From positions 310,001 to 374,000 of the forward strand of contig NZ_JAUSYK010000001.1 in NCBI RefSeq assembly GCF_030816855.1: a DNA stretch of 64,000 nt. The letters run 5' to 3'. Of this stretch, positions 25,157-33,338 are shown in pieces; position 1 is the stretch's first letter, and every line of letters starts with the position of its first letter. The position numbers and the translations under genes are program-made. The notes under the pieces were generated by a model. That model searched no databases and was not told where the DNA came from. It saw only the letters and a list, made by a program, of their open reading frames with translations. The DNA comes from Arthrobacter sp. B3I4. GTDB taxonomy: Bacteria; Actinomycetota; Actinomycetes; Actinomycetales; Micrococcaceae.

Positions 25157-26011
25157 CTATACCGTTTTCCGGCGGAGTTCGATGCGCCCCTCGTTCACCC
25201 GTGTCTCATAGGCCGGCTGCGGGCGGGTGGCCGGGCCGCGGACGACGCTGCCGTCGTCCAGGCTGAAGGTGCTCCCGTGCCAGGGGCAGACGACGCAGCC
25301 GTCGGCAATGTCCCCCTCTTCAAGCGGCCCGCCCATGTGGCTGCACACACTGTCCACGGCCAGGATGTTCGATCCTGAGCGGTAGAGCAGCACGGAGACC
25401 TTGCCGGCGTCGACCTTGCGGTGCTCGCCGTCGGGCAGGTCCGCGTCGTCCAGCACCGGAGTCCACTTCGAGGGACCGTTCCGGTCCGCCGTCTTGTTCA
25501 CATTGACCGCATTGGCGTAGCTGAGGTGGCCGCCCAGGAACCCGCCGAACATCAGGGCTCCGAGCCCCGCCAGGCCGAATGATTTGCCCAGCCCGCGGTT
25601 TCCCTTCGCGCGGGCGACGGCAGAGGCCCCATAAAGGCACAGCGCCATGCTGTTGGCCGCAGCATGCACCAACCCGACCCTGCGCGGCTTCCCCTGGGTG
25701 TCGGACCAGTCGTTGAGGCCGGCCGCCGCCGTCGGAACGGCCGCCGCGATGCCCACGGATACCAGCAGGTCCGCGGCCGGCTCCATGGCCTTGCCGCCGA
25801 CCAGATCCAACAGGCCGGCCATGCTCCAAGCACCGATCGGAACGTCCGTGAGCACCGGGTGCAGCGGATGGCCGACGACGGTGCCGCTGAGGATGTTCCG
25901 GACGGCGCGCGGCTTTACCGCCTTGCCGACCACCTCGGAGAGAGAGGAAGCGAAACCGTCCAGCCGATCGAAGCGCTCGATGGATGCTACGAAGGAATCT
26001 AGCGGGTTCAT
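25157..26011 (-). CDS. DUF2231 membrane protein fused to a Rieske domain
   Basis: This 284-residue protein joins an N-terminal DUF2231 membrane region (VVGHPLHPVLTDVPIGAWSM, then helices to about residue 165) to a C-terminal Rieske [2Fe-2S] domain. The cluster ligands are CSHMGG and CPWHGS, all four present. The soluble domain resembles ferredoxin-type Rieske proteins of dioxygenases rather than the bc1 complex. Membrane anchoring of such a domain suggests electron transfer at the inner membrane. It is divergent from ppc's upstream neighbour region and followed by nothing obvious. Confidence 0.88.
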   Translation of the reverse strand: MNPLDSFVASIERFDRLDGFASSLSEVVGKAVKPRAVRNILSGTVVGHPLHPVLTDVPIGAWSMAGLLDLVGGKAMEPAADLLVSVGIAAAVPTAAAGLNDWSDTQGKPRRVGLVHAAANSMALCLYGASAVARAKGNRGLGKSFGLAGLGALMFGGFLGGHLSYANAVNVNKTADRNGPSKWTPVLDDADLPDGEHRKVDAGKVSVLLYRSGSNILAVDSVCSHMGGPLEEGDIADGCVVCPWHGSTFSLDDGSVVRGPATRPQPAYETRVNEGRIELRRKTV

Positions 26012-26096
26012 GTCGGCTCCTGGGTTTGGGGCGGGAAACTACGCAGGGGTCAAAGTGTTCCACCCATACGAAGCCGGGGCAAGGTTGGGGACGGGC

Positions 26097-26777
26097 CTAC
26101 CGCGCAATCTTGAAGTTGAAGTCCGCATTGCCGAGGGCACCCCAGAGCCGCAGCCAGATGGGCAGGAGCATCTCCGTGCCGCGGGCCGTTGTGATATCGC
26201 CCAAGTCGATGATGTCCCGGTGGCCGAGCTCCGCCAGGAGTCCGGCGACGACGGTCTTGGCGTCGGCGTCGTTGCCGGAGACGAACACGGAGTGGTCGCC
26301 GCCCGCCACGCTGGCCGGGTCCACCATGATCGCGGCGTTCATGGTGTTGAGCGTCTTGACCACGCGGGCGTCGGGGAAGGTCCGCTGGATCTGCTCGCCA
26401 AGGCTGTCCGTGTTGACCGGGTCCAACGACGGCGGGAATCCCCGGGAGAAGTCAAGAGGGTTGGCGATGTCCATAACAACCTTGCCGGCCAGGTTCGCTG
26501 CGCCCGCGGCGTCCAGTGCGGCCAGCGACCCGGAACCGTTCGTGGCGTTGACGATCAGGTCGCTGCCGGCCGCGGCGTCGGCGAATGTCGCCACTGCGAT
26601 TCCGCTGTGCTCGGCGTGCCACTGGGCGAACGGAACGCCGCCCATCGGGCCTGCCTGGGTCCGGGCGGGGGTGTCCTGCGGGTCACGCGTGCCGATGACG
26701 ACGTCGTGCCCGAGCTTTGCCAGCGCGGCGGCGACGGCGGGGCCTACAGTTCCGGTGCCAAATACTGCAATTTTCAT
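26097..26777 (-). CDS. NADP-dependent F420-type oxidoreductase
   Basis: This 226-residue Rossmann protein begins MKIAVFGTGTVGPAVAAALA with a complete nucleotide-binding motif. The segment VVKTLNTMNAAIMVDP is typical of the F420:NADP oxidoreductase-like family, which includes many NADPH-dependent reductases with no F420 link. The gene is divergent from a TetR-type gene, and the 155-base gap contains three palindromes that share half-sites. It is therefore very likely repressed by that TetR protein. Confidence 0.85.
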   Translation of the reverse strand: MKIAVFGTGTVGPAVAAALAKLGHDVVIGTRDPQDTPARTQAGPMGGVPFAQWHAEHSGIAVATFADAAAGSDLIVNATNGSGSLAALDAAGAANLAGKVVMDIANPLDFSRGFPPSLDPVNTDSLGEQIQRTFPDARVVKTLNTMNAAIMVDPASVAGGDHSVFVSGNDADAKTVVAGLLAELGHRDIIDLGDITTARGTEMLLPIWLRLWGALGNADFNFKIAR

Positions 26778-26818
26778 GGAAACCTCATTCAGGAAAGTTT
26801 GGGAGCCCGAAGGCGGAG

Positions 26819-26834
26819 TAGACAGATTTGTCTA
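26819..26834. promoter_or_regulatory. TetR-type operator, site 1
   Basis: TAGACAGATTTGTCTA is an inverted repeat with 6-base arms and a 4-base centre. It shares the AGACA-N4-TGTCT pattern with the site at 26855 and lies 42 bases upstream of the reductase start on the minus strand. Confidence 0.7.
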
Positions 26835-26854
26835 CCGCTGTGCGAGACGCTACC

Positions 26855-26868
26855 AGACAGAGCTGTCT
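26855..26868. promoter_or_regulatory. TetR-type operator, site 2
   Basis: AGACAGAGCTGTCT repeats the AGACA-N4-TGTCT pattern of the site at 26819, 36 bases away centre to centre. Two matching sites in one divergent gap argue for regulation rather than chance. Confidence 0.7.
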
Positions 26869-26907
26869 ATGACAACGGGCCGCCCAAGGCCCAGACCCGC
26901 GACGCGG

Positions 26908-26921
26908 ACAGACCGGTCTGT
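26908..26921. promoter_or_regulatory. Palindrome near the tetR start
   Basis: ACAGACCGGTCTGT is a perfect 14-bp palindrome 12 bases before the tetR start. Its half-site ACAGAC is related to the AGACAGA element of the other two sites but has no spacer. It could give autoregulation. Confidence 0.5.
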
Positions 26922-26932
26922 ACCATAGGACT

Positions 26933-27577
26933 ATGACCCCCGCAGCATCCCCTGCCCCCGCTGTCCGCACCGCCGCCGTGCGCACGCCGGCAGGCCAGGC
27001 GAAGGACAAGATCCTGGCGACGGCGTTCCGGCTCTTCTACGCGCACGGCCTCAGGGCAGCCGGCATCGATACGATCATTGCCGAATCCGGCGTCGCGAAA
27101 GCCACCTTCTACAAGTACTTCCCGGCTAAGGATGATCTGATCCTGGCCTATCTGGAGCACGTCGACGGCGTCTGGACCGGGCAGCTGCACGCCGCTGCCG
27201 AGGCGGCGGGCCCGGACCCGGCGGCGCAGCTGGTCGGCCTCTTCGACGCCCTGTCCACCGCCTGCCGCCGCGACGGGTACCGCGGCTGCGCCTTCATCAA
27301 CGCCGCCGCGGAGTCGGCCTCCGGCACCCGGGTGCATGAACGGACAGTGGCGCACAAGCAGCAGATCCTTGCATGGATCCGGGACCTTGCGGACCAGGCG
27401 GGTGCGGCCGATCCCGATCGGTTGGCCCGCGGCCTGGCTTTACTGCTCGACGGCGGACTGGCCAGCGGGGTGCTCGACGCCGATCCCGCCGCGGCCGCCG
27501 TCGCCCGCGCCACAGCGGCGCAGCTCGTGGCCGCAGCCCTTCCGACGCCGCCAACTGATACCCATGGAGACGACTGA
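26933..27577 (+). CDS. TetR/AcrR-family regulator
   Basis: This 214-residue regulator has the N-terminal TetR helix-turn-helix AAGIDTIIAESGVAKATFYKYFPAKDDL near residues 42-70 and a helical effector domain. It resembles TetR proteins that sense electrophiles or drugs next to a reductase. It is divergent from the reductase gene, with three palindromic sites between, and its stop overlaps the start of the DUF1684 gene by one base (TGATG). Regulator and DUF1684 protein are thus made together. Confidence 0.92.
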   Translation: MTPAASPAPAVRTAAVRTPAGQAKDKILATAFRLFYAHGLRAAGIDTIIAESGVAKATFYKYFPAKDDLILAYLEHVDGVWTGQLHAAAEAAGPDPAAQLVGLFDALSTACRRDGYRGCAFINAAAESASGTRVHERTVAHKQQILAWIRDLADQAGAADPDRLARGLALLLDGGLASGVLDADPAAAAVARATAAQLVAAALPTPPTDTHGDD

Positions 27578-28416
27578 TGACCCCCGCCGAGTCCTCCGCT
27601 GACCCGAAGCTCGCCCGCTGGCAGCGTTTCCGCAAGAGCCGCAACGAGGCGCTCGCCGCCCCGCATGGCTGGCTCACCCTCACGTCCTTCCAGTGGCTGC
27701 CGGAGAGCCCCGCCTGCGTGGACCTGGTCCCGGGGTTGTGGTCCACGGACGGCCCGACGGCGTTCCTCACGGCCGCTGCGGCCGACGGGCTGACGCTGGT
27801 GGAGAATGGCCAGCCGGTTGACGGGACCATCAGCTCAGTCCTGGCTGACGAGGAATCGCTGATGTGGGTGCAGTTCGGCGGGAGCGACGGGCGGCAGGTG
27901 GTGGTGGAGCTGGCCAGGCGTGCCGACAAATATGCCATCCGGACGCGGGATGCGGCGTCCCCGGTGTTCACCGGCTTCGACGGCGTTCCGGTTTTCGATT
28001 ACCGGCCGGACCTTGTCATTGAGGCTCGGTTCCTGCGCTATCCCGAGCCGGTGGATGTTCCCATTGGAACGGCCAACCCGCTGGTCGACGGCGTCCACCG
28101 TTCCGTCGGCGAGCTGGTCTTCCGGCTGCCGGGTCAGGAACATGAGTGCCGCTTGCAGGCGGAGGAGGAAAAGCTCGGCGCCCTGACGGTGACCTTCCAT
28201 GACGAGACCAACGGGGATACGACCGATGAGTGGCGCAAGGTGTCCACCGCCCGGCCCCGGGTCGACGCCGAGGGGAACCGCACGGTAATCCTGGACTTCA
28301 ACCGGGCCATCAACTACCCCAGCGCCTTCACCCCCTACGGCACCTGCCCGATGCCGGTGAGAAACAACAGCCTCGACTACCGGATCGAAGCCGGCGAGAA
28401 GGCTCCCTTCGCCTAG
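27577..28416 (+). CDS. DUF1684 protein
   Basis: This 279-residue cytoplasmic protein belongs to DUF1684. The start GWLTLTSFQWLPE and the end FNRAINYPSAFTPYGTCPMP followed by NNSLDYRIEAGEK are the family's conserved blocks; the NPSCAY-like asparagine/tyrosine cluster near the end is thought to form a metal or ligand site. No reaction is known. It is coupled to the TetR gene and therefore sits in the same regulatory circuit as the divergent reductase. A 31-bp tandem repeat element follows. Confidence 0.88.
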   Translation: MTPAESSADPKLARWQRFRKSRNEALAAPHGWLTLTSFQWLPESPACVDLVPGLWSTDGPTAFLTAAAADGLTLVENGQPVDGTISSVLADEESLMWVQFGGSDGRQVVVELARRADKYAIRTRDAASPVFTGFDGVPVFDYRPDLVIEARFLRYPEPVDVPIGTANPLVDGVHRSVGELVFRLPGQEHECRLQAEEEKLGALTVTFHDETNGDTTDEWRKVSTARPRVDAEGNRTVILDFNRAINYPSAFTPYGTCPMPVRNNSLDYRIEAGEKAPFA

Positions 28417-28425
28417 CCCGGGCAG

Positions 28426-28551
28426 GCGCGAACGGACACTTGCGGCCCCGGACAGTGCGCGAACGGACACTTGCGGCCCCGGACAGCGCGCGAACGGACA
28501 CTTGCGGCCCCGGTTTCCGGCAAATGCGGGGCCTGAAGTGTCCGTTCGCGC
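28426..28551. repeat. 31-bp tandem repeat ending in an inverted arm
   Basis: Three units of 31 bases start at 28426, 28457 and 28488; each carries GCGCGAACGGACACTTGCGG. An inverted copy follows at 28528-28551 (ending in AAGTGTCCGTTCGCGC), so the last unit can fold into a long hairpin with the 16-base loop between. The same sequence occurs once as a hairpin at 58307-58363. Both sit between convergent genes, which fits a bidirectional terminator that has spread. Confidence 0.8.
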
Positions 28552-28564
28552 ATCTGGGACGGGG

Positions 28565-29851
28565 TTAGACGATCGCGGACATCCCGGTCACGGCGCGGCC
28601 CGCGATCAGCGTGTTGATCTCGTACGAGCCCTCATAGGTGTAGATCGCTTCGGCGTCGGCGAAAATTTTCGCCATGCGGTAGTCGGTCACGATGCCGTTG
28701 CCGCCCAGCAGGGACCGGCCCATCGCCACGGTCTCGCGCATCCGGGCGCTCACGTAGGACTTGGCGAGGGCCACCTGCGGCATGTCCGCTGCGCCTTGGT
28801 CCTGCAGCTGGGCGATCCGGACCATCATCCCCATGCTCGCCACCGCGTTGCCCAGCATCGTCACCAGCTGCTGCTGGACCAGCTGGAACTTGGCCAGCGG
28901 CCGGCCGAACTGCCGGCGCTCGACGGCGTACTGCCGGGCGACGTCGAAAGCGGCCAACTGCTGCCCCACACCCTGCCAGGCCACCATGATCCGCGAGCCG
29001 CGCAGCAGTTCGTTGGTGTCCTCAAAGCTGTTGATGCCGGCGAAGCGGTCCGCCTCCGCCACGCGGACGTCGGCAAACACGATGTCCGCGTTCTGCACTG
29101 TGCGCAGCGCGATCTTGTTCTCGATCTTGCTGCGGCTCACGCCCGGCAGGGTGGCGTCCACGATGAAGCCGCGGATGCCGCCGTCGGCCTCGTCCCGGGC
29201 CCAGACCAGCATGTAGTCACAGAACGTGCCGTTGCCGATCCAGCGCTTGGCGCCATTGAGTACCCAGTAGTCACCATCCGGACCGCCGGCGATCCGGCGC
29301 GCGGAAGTTTCCATGCCGCCGGCGACATCCGAGCCGTGGTCCGGTTCGGTCAGGGCAAACGCCCCGGTGGTGCGCAACGCCGCGGCGTCCGCCAGCAGCC
29401 GGGCCTTCTGCTCCTCCGACCCGAACCCGTGAAGCGACTCGACGAACAGGTCGTGGTGGACCAGGAAGAAGGTCGCCAGCGAGGTGTCCACCCGGGTGAT
29501 TTCGGCGATGACAAGACCGGCAAAGAGGTTGCTGTAGCCGCGCTGGGCGGGGGTGCTGAGCTCCAGCGCCGCCAGTTTCGGCAGGATGTGAGCCGGGAAC
29601 TCCGCCCGGTTCCACCATTCGGTGGCGAACGGCGCCACCTCCCGGGCCAGAAATTCGCGTAGCTCGGCCAGTTTTGCCTGTTCGGCGTCGCTGAGCAGGG
29701 ATTCGAAAGCGAAGAGGTCTGCGCCCGGCAGGCCGTCGTCCGCTGGCCCTGCCGGAGTGGAACCTGCGTCCGCAGGCCCTGCGGGAGCGGCCCCGGCGGG
29801 AACCGGACCGGCAGGAGTGGAACCTGCGGCAGTGTCCACAGCGAGGGTCAC
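28565..29851 (-). CDS. Acyl-CoA dehydrogenase family protein
   Basis: This 428-residue flavoprotein oxidises an acyl-CoA thioester. The FAD/substrate motif [17 protein letters not shown], the middle strand [13 protein letters not shown] and the C-terminal [13 protein letters not shown] are intact; the likely catalytic glutamate is in [13 protein letters not shown]. Overall it resembles glutaryl- or crotonobetainyl-type dehydrogenases. The first 35 residues are an unusual run of PAGP/AGSTPAG repeats that homologues lack, apparently from a local DNA duplication. The start is a GTG overlapping the SDR stop (GTGA), so both are coupled. The electron acceptor would be ETF. Confidence 0.9.
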   Translation of the reverse strand: MTLAVDTAAGSTPAGPVPAGAAPAGPADAGSTPAGPADDGLPGADLFAFESLLSDAEQAKLAELREFLAREVAPFATEWWNRAEFPAHILPKLAALELSTPAQRGYSNLFAGLVIAEITRVDTSLATFFLVHHDLFVESLHGFGSEEQKARLLADAAALRTTGAFALTEPDHGSDVAGGMETSARRIAGGPDGDYWVLNGAKRWIGNGTFCDYMLVWARDEADGGIRGFIVDATLPGVSRSKIENKIALRTVQNADIVFADVRVAEADRFAGINSFEDTNELLRGSRIMVAWQGVGQQLAAFDVARQYAVERRQFGRPLAKFQLVQQQLVTMLGNAVASMGMMVRIAQLQDQGAADMPQVALAKSYVSARMRETVAMGRSLLGGNGIVTDYRMAKIFADAEAIYTYEGSYEINTLIAGRAVTGMSAIV

Positions 29852-30645
29852 TTCGGCCCCATCCGGATGGCGCCGTCCAGCCGGATGGTTTCGCCGTTGA
29901 GCATGGCGTTGTCGACAATGTGGGCGGCAAGGTTCGCGTATTCGGCCGGGCGGCCCAGCCGGGAGGGGTGCGGCACCTGCTGGCCCAGCGAGTCCTGAGC
30001 TTCCTGCGGCAGCCCGGCCATCATGGGCGTTTCGAAGATGCCCGGCGCAATCGTGACCACCCGGATCAGCGAGCGCGCCAGTTCACGGGCGATCGGCAGC
30101 GTCATCGCGGCGACGGCCCCCTTGGAGGCGGCGTAGGCGGGCTGCCCGATCTGCCCGTCGAAGGCCGCGACAGAGGCGGTGTTGATGATGACGCCGCGCT
30201 CGGGGCCACCCAGCTCGGTGGCGGCAGGTTCGGCGGCGGCCATCGCGGCGGCGGCCAGTCGGATGACGTTGAAGGTGCCGACGAGGTTGATCTGGATGAC
30301 GCGGTTGAACGCCTCCAACGGCAGCACGCCGTCACGGCCCAGCACCTTGCCCGGGGTGCCGATGCCGGCGCAGTTCACCACGATCCGCAGCGGTCCGAGG
30401 GCGACGGCGGCGTCGACGGCGGCCTGCACCTGATCTTCGCTGGTCACGTCCGCCGGGACAAAGACGGCGCGGTTGGCCGGCTCCGTTGCCCGTGCGTTCA
30501 GCTCAGCGGCAAGGGCGTCCCCGGCCGAGCCCGGCAGATCCACCAGCACCACGGACGCGCCGGCCCCAAACAGGCGCCGCGCCGTCGCGGCCCCCAGCCC
30601 GGAAGCGCCGCCGGTGATCAACGCGACAGTACCCAAGACGTCCAT
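29848..30645 (-). CDS. SDR, 3-hydroxyacyl-CoA dehydrogenase type
   Basis: This 265-residue short-chain dehydrogenase has [11 protein letters not shown] as cofactor motif, NCAGIG, an active-site tyrosine-lysine in YAASKGA and a serine in NTASVAA. It most resembles the HSD17B10-like 3-hydroxyacyl-CoA dehydrogenases of beta-oxidation. GGAGG sits well before the ATG at 30645, so the 23-residue longer frame is not used. With the coupled acyl-CoA dehydrogenase it forms a small fatty or branched acyl-CoA oxidation unit. Confidence 0.9.
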   Translation of the reverse strand: MDVLGTVALITGGASGLGAATARRLFGAGASVVLVDLPGSAGDALAAELNARATEPANRAVFVPADVTSEDQVQAAVDAAVALGPLRIVVNCAGIGTPGKVLGRDGVLPLEAFNRVIQINLVGTFNVIRLAAAAMAAAEPAATELGGPERGVIINTASVAAFDGQIGQPAYAASKGAVAAMTLPIARELARSLIRVVTIAPGIFETPMMAGLPQEAQDSLGQQVPHPSRLGRPAEYANLAAHIVDNAMLNGETIRLDGAIRMGPK

Positions 30646-30715
30646 GCATCCTCCTTGATGTGGAACCACGACCCTGGCGGAGAACCGCGCACAGCCCGCC
30701 GGCGCCGGGAACATT

Positions 30716-30733
30716 AGTTAGTACACGTTAACT
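30716..30733. promoter_or_regulatory. Short palindrome upstream of the SDR gene
   Basis: AGTTAGTACACGTTAACT contains AGTTA/TAACT half-sites in inverted order in the 159-base gap between the SDR and the GH76 gene. It could bind a TetR-type fatty-acid regulator. The inner part is not symmetrical, so confidence is low. Confidence 0.3.
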
Positions 30734-30804
30734 GGAATCTGCCCGTAGCGCACGCCGTGCCCGGAAATCCGCCTCCGCGCCCCCGCCGCCACTACGCTTG
30801 TCCC

Positions 30805-32067
30805 ATGACCGCAGCCGCCGCCCCTTCCCCTGCCCCGAACTGGCCTTTCCGCGCCGACGAAGCGGCGCGGTCGGTGACCCGGCTGTACGGGCAGCGCCTC
30901 TTCTTCCTGCCCGGAACCCACATCGCCGCCATTGCCCGCCCCTCCGGCGGGTTCAAGAACCTGCTCCGGCCATGGCACTACTGGTGGCAAGCACACTACG
31001 TCGACTGCCTCGTGGACACCGGGCGCCGGGAACTCGGCGGCGAGGGCCACACGCCCGCACGGTTCGACGGCGACAACCTCCCCAGCGCCGGCAACCTGGC
31101 TTCCCGGCTGGTGACCGGCATCCGGCTGCGGAACTTCGCCACCGTCGTCAACAACTATTACGACGACATGGCCTGGCTGGCCCTGGCCACGCTGCGGCTG
31201 GAGAAGCTCGCCGAAGACACCCGCAAGACGGCCGGCCGGCGACGCAACGCCAAGGTCCTGCAAAGCCTCACACTGCAGTTTGATTCGGCCTCGACCGACG
31301 ACCTGGGCGGCGGCATCTTCTGGAGCAAGAAGCGGGACTTCAAGAACACTCCGGCCACGGCACCGGTGGCGCTGTACTACGCCCGGACCGGGCAGGCGGC
31401 CAAGGCCCAGGCCCTGCTCGACTGGCTCGACGGCAAGCTCTACGACCCGGAACAGGGCCTCTACCGGGATGGCCTTCGGATCTCCCCCGGCGGCGAACCG
31501 GTGCTGGAAAGTGCCATCTACACATACAACCAGGGCCCGGTGCTGGGCGCCCTGCTGGAAGTCGGCGGTGAGGCCAACCTGGCACGGGCTGCCTCGCTCG
31601 TGGCGGCCTCCGCCCGCAGCCTCACCGTCTCCGCACCGTTGCTGGGCCGTAAAGGCACGGTGCTGCGCTCCGAGGGGACCGGCGACGGCGGATTGTTCAC
31701 CGGCATCCTGGTCCGCTACCTGGCGCTCGCCGCCGTCGACGAGCGGCTGCCGGCTGAGACGCGGGCCACCGCCGCCGCGCTGGTCACTGATACTGCCGAG
31801 GCGTTCTGGGAGGGCCGGCGCTTGATCGCCGCACGGGAACCCCTGGCGCGCCGGGGCGCCAGGGTCGTTTTCTCCGCCCGCCCCGAACTACCGGCCCGCC
31901 GGAGCTACCCGGCAGGTGCCGCCGTCGACCTCTCCACCCAGTTGCAGGCTTGGATGGTGCTTGAAGCCGCGGCTTCTATCGCCGCGAAACTGCCCCTGGT
32001 CGGGCCGCGCGCCGGGGCCGAAGCCGGCGGGGCCGTGGACGGCGCAGAAGGCGGGGAGCCGAGCTAG
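30805..32067 (+). CDS. GH76-type alpha-mannanase-like protein
   Basis: This 420-residue protein matches glycoside hydrolase family 76, (alpha/alpha)6-barrel enzymes that cut alpha-1,6-mannan backbones. The key paired aspartates are in VVNNYYDDMAWLALATLR near residue 120; IYTYNQGPVLGALLE and GDGGLFTGILVRY are further family blocks. No signal peptide is visible, so the enzyme may act inside the cell on imported oligosaccharides or have a non-hydrolytic role. The ATG at 30805 is chosen since the family sequence begins soon after it. Confidence 0.85.
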   Translation: MTAAAAPSPAPNWPFRADEAARSVTRLYGQRLFFLPGTHIAAIARPSGGFKNLLRPWHYWWQAHYVDCLVDTGRRELGGEGHTPARFDGDNLPSAGNLASRLVTGIRLRNFATVVNNYYDDMAWLALATLRLEKLAEDTRKTAGRRRNAKVLQSLTLQFDSASTDDLGGGIFWSKKRDFKNTPATAPVALYYARTGQAAKAQALLDWLDGKLYDPEQGLYRDGLRISPGGEPVLESAIYTYNQGPVLGALLEVGGEANLARAASLVAASARSLTVSAPLLGRKGTVLRSEGTGDGGLFTGILVRYLALAAVDERLPAETRATAAALVTDTAEAFWEGRRLIAAREPLARRGARVVFSARPELPARRSYPAGAAVDLSTQLQAWMVLEAAASIAAKLPLVGPRAGAEAGGAVDGAEGGEPS

Positions 32068-32174
32068 ACGACGGCGCGGAAACGGCCCCGGGCACCCTCA
32101 CCGGCAATTAGGTCACGCAATACTTTCCTAATTCGTGTGATCTCGCTCACATAAGGCGCTCTCGGCTTGGTTGC

Positions 32175-32193
32175 TTAGGTTTGGCTAACCTAC
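32175..32193 (+). promoter_or_regulatory. DtxR/IdeR-type iron box
   Basis: TTAGGTTTGGCTAACCTAC matches the 19-bp DtxR/IdeR consensus (TTAGGTTAGSCTAACCTAA) at 17 of 19 positions and is symmetrical. It lies about 84 bases before an iron ABC importer, so iron would repress that operon through a DtxR-type regulator. Confidence 0.85.
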
Positions 32194-32276
32194 AGTTTTT
32201 CGTAGTGAGCATGCCCTAACTTCCCGCTCACGGAAGCTAGGGACCTACGACCTTTTTCCTTGCAGAAAGCAGCCTC

Positions 32277-33335
32277 ATGAAGATCCGCAACAATGCGCTG
32301 GCGAGCATCGCCCTCGCCGCCACTGCCGCGCTCAGCCTCGCAGCCTGTGGCTCGGGAGCCTCCCCTTCCGGAAGCACCGGCAGCACCGGCGCCGACGGCA
32401 AGCCGTCCGGCGAGATCACCGTCTACAACGCCCAGCACGAATCCCTAACCAAGGAATGGGTCGACGCGTTCACCGCGGAAACCGGCGTCAAGGTCACCTT
32501 GCGCCAGGGCTCGGACACCGAAATGTCCAACCAGATCGTCCAGGAAGGCGCAGCCTCCCCCGCCGATGTCTTCCTCACCGAGAACTCCCCCGCCATGGCG
32601 CAGGTAGAGAACGCCGGCCTCTTCGCGGACGTTGACCAGGCCACCGTCGGCCAGGTGCCGGCCGACTTCCGTCCCTCCACCAACAAGTGGACAGGCATCG
32701 CCGCCCGTTCCACCGTGCTGGTTTACGACAAGGCGAAACTGACCGAGGACAAGCTCCCCAAGTCCATGCTTGATTTGGCCAAGCCCGAATGGAAGGGCAA
32801 GTGGGCGGCCTCGCCGTCCGGCGCCGACTTCCAGGCGATTGTCTCGGCCCTGCTCGAACTCAAGGGTGAGGCCGCCACCGAGGAATGGCTCAAGGGCATG
32901 AAGGAGAACTACAAGTCCTACAAGGGCAACAGCACTGCCATGAAGGCTGTCAACGCCGGCGAGGTGGACGCTGCCCTGATCTACCACTACTACTACTACG
33001 GCGACCAGGCCAAGACGGGTGAGAACTCCAAGAACGTCACGCCGTACTACTTCAAAAACCAGGACCCGGGCGCCTTCGTGTCCGTCTCCGGCGGCGGTGT
33101 GCTCAAGTCCTCGAAGAACGCGGCAGCGGCGCAGGCCTTCCTGAAATTCATCACCGGCAAGAAGGGCCAGGAGGTGCTGCAGAAGGGCACGTCCTTCGAA
33201 TACGCCATCGGTTCCGGCGTTCCGGCCAACGACAAGCTGGTCCCGCTCGCCGAACTGCAGGCCCCCAAGGTCGACCCGGCCAAGCTCAACTCCGCCAAGG
33301 TCACCGAGCTGATGACCAAGGCAGGACTGCTCTAA
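32277..33335 (+). CDS. Fe(III) ABC transporter substrate-binding lipoprotein
   Basis: This 352-residue lipoprotein has the lipobox SLAACGS and the family 15 substrate-binding fold of FbpA/FutA-like ferric-iron binders: EITVYNAQHESLTKEWVDAF, then SPADVFLTENSP and IYHYYYYGDQ, whose tyrosines are typical ferric ligands. It picks up free iron outside the membrane and delivers it to the permease encoded just downstream. The IdeR-like box upstream is consistent with iron repression. The three genes to 36103 form one operon with 3-base and 4-base junctions. Confidence 0.93.
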   Translation: MKIRNNALASIALAATAALSLAACGSGASPSGSTGSTGADGKPSGEITVYNAQHESLTKEWVDAFTAETGVKVTLRQGSDTEMSNQIVQEGAASPADVFLTENSPAMAQVENAGLFADVDQATVGQVPADFRPSTNKWTGIAARSTVLVYDKAKLTEDKLPKSMLDLAKPEWKGKWAASPSGADFQAIVSALLELKGEAATEEWLKGMKENYKSYKGNSTAMKAVNAGEVDAALIYHYYYYGDQAKTGENSKNVTPYYFKNQDPGAFVSVSGGGVLKSSKNAAAAQAFLKFITGKKGQEVLQKGTSFEYAIGSGVPANDKLVPLAELQAPKVDPAKLNSAKVTELMTKAGLL

Positions 33336-33338
33336 CCA

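Noticed and set aside
28426..28551. Possible CRISPR array
   Set aside because: The units are directly adjacent with no unique spacers, end in an inverted arm, and there are no cas genes.
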